Assembly: GCF_024437735.1 (NCBI RefSeq)
Contig: NZ_JANFQO010000004.1
Coordinates: 62,001-126,000 of the forward strand
DNA: 64,000 bases
Direction of reading: 5' to 3'
Source: Tahibacter harae
GTDB taxonomy: Bacteria > Pseudomonadota > Gammaproteobacteria > Xanthomonadales > Rhodanobacteraceae
Shown here in pieces: positions 58,058 through 64,000 of the stretch. Under the pieces are notes generated by a model that did no database searches, was not told where the DNA came from, and saw nothing but the letters and a program-made list of their open reading frames with translations. A program made the translations under genes and the position numbers. How positions within the stretch are numbered: position 1 is the first letter of the stretch; every line of letters begins with the position of its first letter.

Positions 58058-58744
58058 TCAGCGCGCGGCAGCGCGATACGCCTTGAGCACCGTATCGCAA
58101 TCCCCGTACAGCACGCTGCGTCCCTGCTCCATCCACAGCACGCTGTCGCAGAGATCCGCGATCTTGTCTTCGTCGTGGCTGACCAGCACCACCGTGGTGC
58201 CGGCGTGGATGCGTTCGTTGATCGCCAGCGAGGATTTCTGCTGGAACGCCGCATCGCCGACCGCGAGCAGTTCGTCCAGCAGCAGCACATCGGGCTGTAC
58301 CTGTATCGCCACGGCGAAGCCCAGGCGCAGGATCATGCCGTTGGAATAGCTGGTCACCGGCTGCTCGAAGAAGTCGCCCAGTTCGGCGTAGTCGCAGATC
58401 GCGGCGAGCTGGGCGTCGATCTCGCGCCGGCGCAGGCCCAGGCGCAGGCCGCAGAGCACGGCGTTGTCGCGGCCGGAAAGATGCGGCACGAAGCCCAGCG
58501 ACAGCGACAGCAGCTGGCAGGACACATCGGCCCGCCGCAGGCGGCCGCGGTCGGGCTGCAGGATGCCGGCCAGCACGCGCAGCAAGGTGCTCTTGCCCGC
58601 GCCGTTGCGCCCGACCACGCCCAGGCGCTGGCCCCGCGCCAGTTCCAGGCTCACGTCCTCAAGCGCCCAGTACGGCGCGCTGCGCAGGCGGCGCTGGGCG
58701 TGGAAGGCGACGCCGACCTGCTGCAGGCTGATCACACTGTCCAT
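58058..58744 (-). CDS. ABC transporter ATPase, Wzt-like polysaccharide exporter
   Basis: A 228-residue ATPase with Walker A GRNGAGKST, signature SYSNGMILRLGFAVA in place of the LSGGQ, and Walker B VLLLDELLAVGDAAF; all are hallmarks of Wzt/TagH-type polysaccharide exporters. It lacks the C-terminal carbohydrate-binding domain that some Wzt proteins have. It starts one base after the permease stop. The pair exports a lipid-linked glycan such as O-antigen; which glycan is not shown by the sequence. Confidence 0.88.
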   Translation of the reverse strand: MDSVISLQQVGVAFHAQRRLRSAPYWALEDVSLELARGQRLGVVGRNGAGKSTLLRVLAGILQPDRGRLRRADVSCQLLSLSLGFVPHLSGRDNAVLCGLRLGLRRREIDAQLAAICDYAELGDFFEQPVTSYSNGMILRLGFAVAIQVQPDVLLLDELLAVGDAAFQQKSSLAINERIHAGTTVVLVSHDEDKIADLCDSVLWMEQGRSVLYGDCDTVLKAYRAAAR

Positions 58745-58745
58745 C

Positions 58746-59507
58746 TCAGACCGCCAGCTTGGGATAGCGCGGCGCCAGCCGCTGTACCGCGGCCAGACCC
58801 ACGCCGGCCAGCAGCACGGCGAGCAGGCTGATGCGCCCCAGCATGGCCCAGTCCGGCCACTGCCCCTGCAGCAGCACGCCGCGCAGGGCCTCCAGCAGCA
58901 GCAGCACGGGGTTCCACGCCAGCCAGTCGCTGTACGGCGCCGGCACGCGCTGCAGCGAGAACACCACGCCGGACAGGAACATCAGCACCGTCAGCAGCTG
59001 TTCGATCACGAAGCGCAGGTCCGGCAGCAGCGGCATCAGCGCCGCCAGCAGCAGGCCACAGCCGCCGGCGCAGGCGAGCAGGCAGGCCAGCAGCAGCGGC
59101 AGGCTCAGCCAGGCCGCGCTGGGCGGATAGCCGGCCAGCCACAGCACCGCCAGCAGCAGCACAAAGACGAAGGCGAATTTCAGCGCATCGGACAATAGAT
59201 GCACAAATGGAAAAACCAGCACCGGCATGCGTACCTGGTGGATCAGCGCCAGGTTCATCCAGATCGCGAGTCCCGCGTGGACGATGCTCGACTTGAACCA
59301 CTGCCACACCACCAGGCCGACCAGCAGGAAAGGCAGGTAGTCCGGCCCGCCGGTACCCAGGATGCGGTCGAACACCAGCCAGAACGCGGCCATCATCAGC
59401 GCCGGCTCCACCAGCCACCAGGCCAGGCCCAGGTAGCTGCGCGAACGCTCGGCGCGCAGCTCGGCGTAGGTGCTGAACCAGACCAGCTCGAAGAAGTGCA
59501 GGCGCAT
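58746..59507 (-). CDS. ABC-2 type permease, Wzm-like
   Basis: A 253-residue membrane protein with six helices and the ABC-2 motif at the N-terminus (LVWFSTYAELRAERSRSYLG, then AWWLVEPALMM). FLSGVVFSLQRVP and the WNPVLLLLEALRG segment are typical of Wzm. It is coupled to the ATPase gene (1-nt gap) and divergent from the two-domain glycosyltransferase gene at 59627. Confidence 0.88.
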   Translation of the reverse strand: MRLHFFELVWFSTYAELRAERSRSYLGLAWWLVEPALMMAAFWLVFDRILGTGGPDYLPFLLVGLVVWQWFKSSIVHAGLAIWMNLALIHQVRMPVLVFPFVHLLSDALKFAFVFVLLLAVLWLAGYPPSAAWLSLPLLLACLLACAGGCGLLLAALMPLLPDLRFVIEQLLTVLMFLSGVVFSLQRVPAPYSDWLAWNPVLLLLEALRGVLLQGQWPDWAMLGRISLLAVLLAGVGLAAVQRLAPRYPKLAV

Positions 59508-59626
59508 GCGCGCTCGGATAGCCAGGGCGGCGCGAGCATAGCGCAGCGCGCCGGCCTGAACTATTCCGCCTGCCGGAAGGCCGCAGTATCCTGCGCGGGG
59601 GCGGCGCCAGGGACAGCGAACTGACA

Positions 59627-62206
59627 GTGATCTTCTTCACCATCGTATCGCGCAACTACCTGGCCTATGCCCTCACCCTGATGCAGTCGCTGGCGGCGCA
59701 GCACCCGCACAGCCGGCGCTATCTGGCGCTGGCCGACGGCGGCGCCGACGATCCCGCGCTGGCCGATCCGCTGTTCGAGCTGATTCCGATTCAGGCGCTG
59801 GACCTGCCGGATTTCGACGCCTTCGTCTTCCGCTACGACATCCTCGAACTGAATACCGCGATCAAGCCCTACGTGTTCCGCTGGCTGCGCCGGCGCCACG
59901 CGCAGGAAAGCCTGGTCTACCTCGATCCGGATACCTACGTGCTGGCGCCGCTGGACGCCGTGCAGCAGGCGCTGGAGCGCGGTGCGCTGGCGGTGCTGAC
60001 GCCGCATCTGAATGCGCCGGTCAGCGACGACCGCCATCCGGGCGAGCTGGCCATCCTCTCCAGCGGCACCTACAACCTGGGCTTCATCGCGCTCGGCCCG
60101 CATGCGCAGACCGACGACCTGATCGGCTGGTGGGCGGACAAGCTCGAATTCGGCTGCGTCGCCGATCCCGCCGCCGGGCTGTTCACTGACCAGAAATGGA
60201 TGGACCTGGTGCCCGGCCTGTTCCCCGACGTGCACATCCTGCGCGACGACGGCTACAACCTGGCCTACTGGAACCTAGCCCAGCGCCGCGTCACGCACGA
60301 GCAGGGCGTCTGGATGGCCAATGCCCGGCCGCTGGTCTTCGTGCATTTCAGCGGCGTGGACCTGGATCAGCCGCAGTTGTTCTCGCGTCACCAGGACCGC
60401 TACCGCGCCGGCAGTCTCGGCGCGCTGCGACCGCTGTACGAGGAATACCTGGGCCGCCTCGCCGCCAATGGCCATGTCCGCCACCGCGGCCGGCCCTATG
60501 CCTTTGCCAGCTTTCCCGACGGCGAAATCATCAGCCGTCCCATGCGCGCGGTGTACCGGCGCTATTTCGACAAGGGCCGCGCCCAGGCGGAGCTGCAGCC
60601 GCTGCAGATGCGGCGCGAGCGCTACGACGAACCCTGCGAGGAACTGCCCCAGCGCGCCGATGCGCCGGTCACGCGGCTGATGTACGCCGCCTGGCGCCTG
60701 CGCGGCGATCTGCACGCGGCCTTCGACCTGGGCGAGCGCGAAGGACGCGAAGGCTTCATCCGCTGGTACCTGCGCTCGGCCGCGCGCGAATTCGGCATCG
60801 CCGCGCGCCATATAGAACCCGTGCGCGCCGCCTTCAGCCAGGCCGGCGCCGGCGGCGGCCCGGCCTTCGACGTCCACGGCGACCGCCGCCGCGCCGCCGG
60901 CGCGTTTCCGCACGCCAGCGCGCTGCTGCTGCAGCTGATCGACTGGAGCTGCCGCCACCGCTGGGCCCTGGCCGCGTACAGCCGCCTGCCGGCGAGCTGG
61001 CGCCATCGCCTGCGCCGCCGGCTGGAACGCCAGGCCTTCGTGCCCACAGCACCGCAGCCCGCCGCCGCGCCGGCACCGCCGGCGCCGCCCAGCGCGCACG
61101 ACGGCCTCAATCTGATCGGCTACGCCCGCGGCGAATTCGGCGTGGCCGAGATCCTGCGCAACTACGCCGCGGTGCTGCAGCACGCCGGCATTCCGTTCAC
61201 GGTACGCAATTTCGAGATCGGCGTGGCCAGCCGGCAGCAGGACCGGCGCCTGGAAGCCTTCCTCGACCCGCGCCTGCCGCAGGACATCAACCTGTTCTGC
61301 ATCAACGCCGACCAGATGCCGGTGGTGCACGAACACCTGGGCGCGCAGGCCTTCGCCGGGCGCTACAACATCGGCTGCTGGTTCTGGGAGCTGGAGCGCT
61401 TCCCGCAGCGCTGGCTGGGCTCGTTCGCCCTGGTCGACGAGATCTGGGTGCTGTCGCAGTTCGTGCGCGACGCGGTCGCCGCCTGCACCGGCAAACCCGT
61501 GCACGTCATCCCGCTCGCCCTGCAGCAGCCGCGCGTACCGCCGCCGCCGCGGCACGCGCTGGGCCTGCCCGACGACGAATTCGTCATACTGGCCAGCTTC
61601 GATTTCAATTCCTGGATCACGCGCAAGAACCCGCAGGCCGCCGTGGCCGCGTTCCGCGCCGCGTTCCCGCGCGAGCGCCGCGACGTACGCCTGGTGCTCA
61701 AGACCATCAACGGCCAGCGCCTGCCGCAGGCGCTGCGCACACTGCAGGAAGCCATCGCCGGCGACGAGCGCATAGAACTGCGCGACGGCTTCCTCGACCG
61801 CGACGGCATGTGGGCGCTGCAGGCCTGCTGCGACGCCTATCTCTCGCTGCACCGCTCCGAAGGCTTCGGCCTGGGCCTGGCCGAATGCATGATGCTGGGC
61901 AAGCCGGTGGTGGCGACGGCGTATTCCGGGAATATGCAATTCATGGACGAATCCACCAGTTGCCTTGTTCCCTATACGCTGATCGCAGTCGGCCAGGACG
62001 AATACCCGGACTGGCGCGGCCAGCACTGGGCCGACCCCGACATCGAAGCCGCCGCGCGCCAGCTGCGCCGCCTGGCCGACGACCCGGCACATGCCCGGCG
62101 CCTGGGCCAGGCCGCGCGGCTGAGCCTGGAACAGCGCTTCGGCGCTGCCGCCAGCGCTGCCGCGATAGCCGCGCGCTTGGCCGAAATCCGCCGCGGGCTG
62201 CGATAA
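59627..62206 (+). CDS. Two-domain glycosyltransferase (GT-A-like N-terminus plus GT4)
   Basis: An 859-residue fusion starting at GTG 59627. Residues 1-250 form a GT-A-like domain: [20 protein letters not shown] and a DPD metal motif at 100-102 ([11 protein letters not shown]), with [15 protein letters not shown] middle helical region (about 300-465) and a Pro/Ala linker (about 467-485) lead to a GT4 domain (about 490-859) with [32 protein letters not shown], and [20 protein letters not shown] (E745 region). Both catalytic signatures look intact, so two sugar transfers by one protein are plausible. The neighbouring Wzm/Wzt-like exporter suggests a surface glycan. Confidence 0.85.
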   Translation: MIFFTIVSRNYLAYALTLMQSLAAQHPHSRRYLALADGGADDPALADPLFELIPIQALDLPDFDAFVFRYDILELNTAIKPYVFRWLRRRHAQESLVYLDPDTYVLAPLDAVQQALERGALAVLTPHLNAPVSDDRHPGELAILSSGTYNLGFIALGPHAQTDDLIGWWADKLEFGCVADPAAGLFTDQKWMDLVPGLFPDVHILRDDGYNLAYWNLAQRRVTHEQGVWMANARPLVFVHFSGVDLDQPQLFSRHQDRYRAGSLGALRPLYEEYLGRLAANGHVRHRGRPYAFASFPDGEIISRPMRAVYRRYFDKGRAQAELQPLQMRRERYDEPCEELPQRADAPVTRLMYAAWRLRGDLHAAFDLGEREGREGFIRWYLRSAAREFGIAARHIEPVRAAFSQAGAGGGPAFDVHGDRRRAAGAFPHASALLLQLIDWSCRHRWALAAYSRLPASWRHRLRRRLERQAFVPTAPQPAAAPAPPAPPSAHDGLNLIGYARGEFGVAEILRNYAAVLQHAGIPFTVRNFEIGVASRQQDRRLEAFLDPRLPQDINLFCINADQMPVVHEHLGAQAFAGRYNIGCWFWELERFPQRWLGSFALVDEIWVLSQFVRDAVAACTGKPVHVIPLALQQPRVPPPPRHALGLPDDEFVILASFDFNSWITRKNPQAAVAAFRAAFPRERRDVRLVLKTINGQRLPQALRTLQEAIAGDERIELRDGFLDRDGMWALQACCDAYLSLHRSEGFGLGLAECMMLGKPVVATAYSGNMQFMDESTSCLVPYTLIAVGQDEYPDWRGQHWADPDIEAAARQLRRLADDPAHARRLGQAARLSLEQRFGAAASAAAIAARLAEIRRGLR

Positions 62207-62234
62207 TCCGGCCAGCTCCGCAACCAGGCCGCCC

Positions 62235-63602
62235 ATGTCCGCTCCCCTGCACGTCATCGTCCTCGCCGCCGGCGAGGGCAAGCGCATGAAATCCGCCCGC
62301 TCCAAGGTGCTGCTGCCGCTGGCCGGACGGCCCATGCTGGCGCATGTGATCGACACCGCACGCGCGCTGGCACCGGCGGCGATACACCTGGTCTACGGCC
62401 ACCGCGGCGAGCAGCTGCGCGAGGCTTTCGCCGGGTCCGCCGACCTGAGCTGGGTGCTGCAGGCCGAGCAGCACGGCACCGGCCACGCGGTCAGCTTGGC
62501 CCTGCCGCAGATTCCCGACGCGGCGCGCGTGCTGGTGCTCTACGGCGACGTGCCGCTGATCCTTCCCGCCACCCTGCGCCCGCTGGCCGATGCCGACGCC
62601 AGCCTCGCCGTGCTCGCCGCCGATCTGATCGAGCCCGCCGGCTACGGCCGCATCGTGCGCGACGGCCTGGGCCAGGTGCGCGCCATCGTCGAGGAGAAGG
62701 ATGCCAGCCACGAGCAGCGCGCCATCACCCTGGTCAACACCGGCATCGTCGCCGCCGACGCCGCGCGCCTGCGCGGCTGGCTGGGCCGCATCGGCAATGA
62801 CAACGCCCAGGGCGAGTACTACCTCACCGACGTCTTCGCCCTGGCCGCGGCCGACGGCGAGCCCGCTGCCTGCGCCCTGTGCAGCGATGCGCACGAAGCC
62901 TTCGGCGCCAACGATGCCTGGCAGCTGGCCGCGCTGGAGCGCCGCTACCAGCAGCGCCAGGCGCGCGCGCTGTGCAGCGCCGGCGTGCGCCTGGCCGATC
63001 CGCAGCGCTTCGACCTGCGCGGCGGCGTGACCGTAGGCCAGGATGTGGAGATCGATGTCGACGTGATCCTCGAAGGCAATGTGCAGCTCGGCGATGCAGT
63101 CACGATAGGCCCGTTCAGCCGCATCAAGGATTCCACGCTGGCACCGGGCACGCGCGTGCTCGCCCACTGCGATCTCGACGGCGTGGTCACCCACGGCGCC
63201 TGCGTCATAGGCCCGTATGCGCGTCTGCGCCCCGGCACCGAACTCGCCGCCGGCGTGCACATCGGCAACTTCGTCGAGACCAAGAAGACCGTGCTCGGCG
63301 CCGGCAGCAAGGCCAATCACCTGAGCTACCTCGGCGACGCGGTAGTCGGTTCCGGCGTCAACATCGGCGCGGGCACCATCACCTGCAACTACGACGGCGT
63401 GAACAAATCCACCACGCACATCGGCGACGGCGCCTTCATCGGTTCCAACAGCGCCCTGGTCGCGCCGGTGAGCATAGGCGCCGGCGCCACCATAGGCGCC
63501 GGTTCGGTCATTACCCGCGACGCGCCGGAAAAGGAGCTGACCGTGGCCCGCGCGCGCCAGCTCAGCCTGCCCGGCTGGAAGCGGCCGCAGAAAAAATCCT
63601 GA
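62235..63602 (+). CDS. glmU: Bifunctional GlmU (acetyltransferase / UDP-GlcNAc pyrophosphorylase)
   Basis: A 455-residue enzyme making UDP-N-acetylglucosamine. The N-terminal pyrophosphorylase begins [20 protein letters not shown] (KRM in place of the usual TRM), with LYGDVPLI and [14 protein letters not shown]. The C-terminal left-handed beta-helix acetyltransferase has [20 protein letters not shown] and [13 protein letters not shown]. It lies 28 nt after the glycosyltransferase gene. glmU is often beside the atp operon in this group; here it is about 6.5 kb after atpC, with accessory genes inserted between. Confidence 0.96.
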   Translation: MSAPLHVIVLAAGEGKRMKSARSKVLLPLAGRPMLAHVIDTARALAPAAIHLVYGHRGEQLREAFAGSADLSWVLQAEQHGTGHAVSLALPQIPDAARVLVLYGDVPLILPATLRPLADADASLAVLAADLIEPAGYGRIVRDGLGQVRAIVEEKDASHEQRAITLVNTGIVAADAARLRGWLGRIGNDNAQGEYYLTDVFALAAADGEPAACALCSDAHEAFGANDAWQLAALERRYQQRQARALCSAGVRLADPQRFDLRGGVTVGQDVEIDVDVILEGNVQLGDAVTIGPFSRIKDSTLAPGTRVLAHCDLDGVVTHGACVIGPYARLRPGTELAAGVHIGNFVETKKTVLGAGSKANHLSYLGDAVVGSGVNIGAGTITCNYDGVNKSTTHIGDGAFIGSNSALVAPVSIGAGATIGAGSVITRDAPEKELTVARARQLSLPGWKRPQKKS

Positions 63603-63616
63603 AGCAGGAGCCAGCC

Positions 63617-63997
63617 ATGGGCGACAGCGCGGTGCCGGATTTCTTCCAGCGTTTTCCCATGCAGCTCGTCCACAGCAGCACGCTGGACAGCGTGCTCGCC
63701 GAGAGCGGCGCCGCGCTGGATCTGCTGTTCCTGTGGGGCCGCGACTGCCCCAACTGCGATATCGCCAAGCGCGCCATGCTGGCCCAGCCCGCGCAGATGA
63801 ACTGGCCGCAGGTGCGCTGGCTGCACTGCAACGTATACGAGGACGAAGCCATGGCCACGCGCTTCGGCCTGCACGGCATTCCCACCTTCTTCGTGTTCCG
63901 CAACGGCCGGCGCCTGGGCCGCATCACCAGCTGGCCCGGCATCGATGCCTTCCGCACCGCCGTGGCGAACGCGCTGCAGTCCGCAGGGCCAGGCTGA
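63617..63997 (+). CDS. Thioredoxin-fold protein with CPNC active site
   Basis: A 126-residue cytosolic thioredoxin-like protein. The redox motif is C44-P-N-C47 in GRDCPNCDIAKRAM, and the cis-proline loop is HGIPTFFVFRNGRR. CPNC differs from the CGPC of classic thioredoxin and would be expected to shift the redox potential. GCAGGAG precedes ATG 63617, 14 nt after the glmU stop, suggesting cotranscription. The gene ends just before the window edge and is complete. Confidence 0.85.
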   Translation: MGDSAVPDFFQRFPMQLVHSSTLDSVLAESGAALDLLFLWGRDCPNCDIAKRAMLAQPAQMNWPQVRWLHCNVYEDEAMATRFGLHGIPTFFVFRNGRRLGRITSWPGIDAFRTAVANALQSAGPG

Positions 63998-64000
63998 GCT

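Noticed and set aside
58058-58744. Teichoic-acid exporter TagH
   Set aside because: The ATPase motif is shared with Wzt, but the Gram-negative setting (LPS-type glycosyltransferases, lipobox proteins) makes an O-antigen-type glycan far more likely.
60275-62356. A 693-codon minus-strand open frame opposite the two-domain glycosyltransferase
   Set aside because: Antisense shadow; the plus-strand gene has two intact catalytic signatures.

Overview
This 64 kb window is a GC-rich stretch of a gammaproteobacterial chromosome, most likely from the Lysobacterales (Xanthomonadales), close to Rhodanobacteraceae such as Dokdonella or Rhodanobacter. The reasons are the high-GC codon use, the gene orders def-fmt-rsmB-DUF4390-ntrY diverging from LysM-dprA-topA-tsaC, a complete atpIBEFHAGDC operon close to glmU, a DUF6776-bactofilin-erpA-nudC-ampE run, and dispersed intergenic repeats built on GGGATTCGG, which are familiar from Xanthomonas-group genomes. 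The genus is an inference. I see no prophage, insertion sequence or CRISPR array.

Layout. 0-4 kb: envelope sugar transfer (two ArnT/PMT-type membrane glycosyltransferases and a WaaE-like GT2). 4-11.2 kb, minus strand: peptide deformylase, Fmt, RsmB, a DUF4390 lipoprotein, an NtrY-type kinase and a DUF885 lipoprotein. 11.4-18.8 kb, plus strand: LysM protein, DprA, TopA with a histone-like tail, TsaC and an orphan ANL ligase; the smg gene usually found between dprA and topA is missing. 19-28 kb: NdvA-like ABC exporter, PurD, a DUF4124 protein, a TPR protein, and a translationally coupled LplT-PlsC fusion plus MGDG-synthase-like glycosyltransferase. 28.5-30.7 kb: a large secreted mono-heme propeller-like protein. 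30.8-34.9 kb: ampE, nudC, erpA, bactofilin and DUF6776, divergent from hemJ. 35-40 kb: a two-gene signalling unit made of a degenerate REC/GGDEF/EAL protein and a hybrid histidine kinase. 40-44 kb: bfr and bfd with Fur-like sites, rppH, tRNA-Met, queD, a chalcone-isomerase-like protein, a phasin and a MAPEG protein. 44-47 kb: a cNMP-FHA / coiled-coil-FHA / STAS gene set. 47-56 kb: a secreted esterase and the ATP synthase operon with a clear promoter and terminator. 56-64 kb: a secreted Ig-like repeat protein with a decayed tandem copy, an O-antigen-type ABC exporter, a two-domain glycosyltransferase, glmU and a thioredoxin-like protein.

Most of the window is ordinary core genome. The parts that deserve attention are the degenerate c-di-GMP-type protein upstream of the hybrid kinase, the FHA/cNMP/STAS set without a kinase, the mono-heme secreted protein, the glycolipid/phospholipid gene pair, the shared iron-box-like motif in front of bfd and bfr, the phasin operator, and the repeat element inside the atp operon. 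I found no unmistakable new defence or mobile system.
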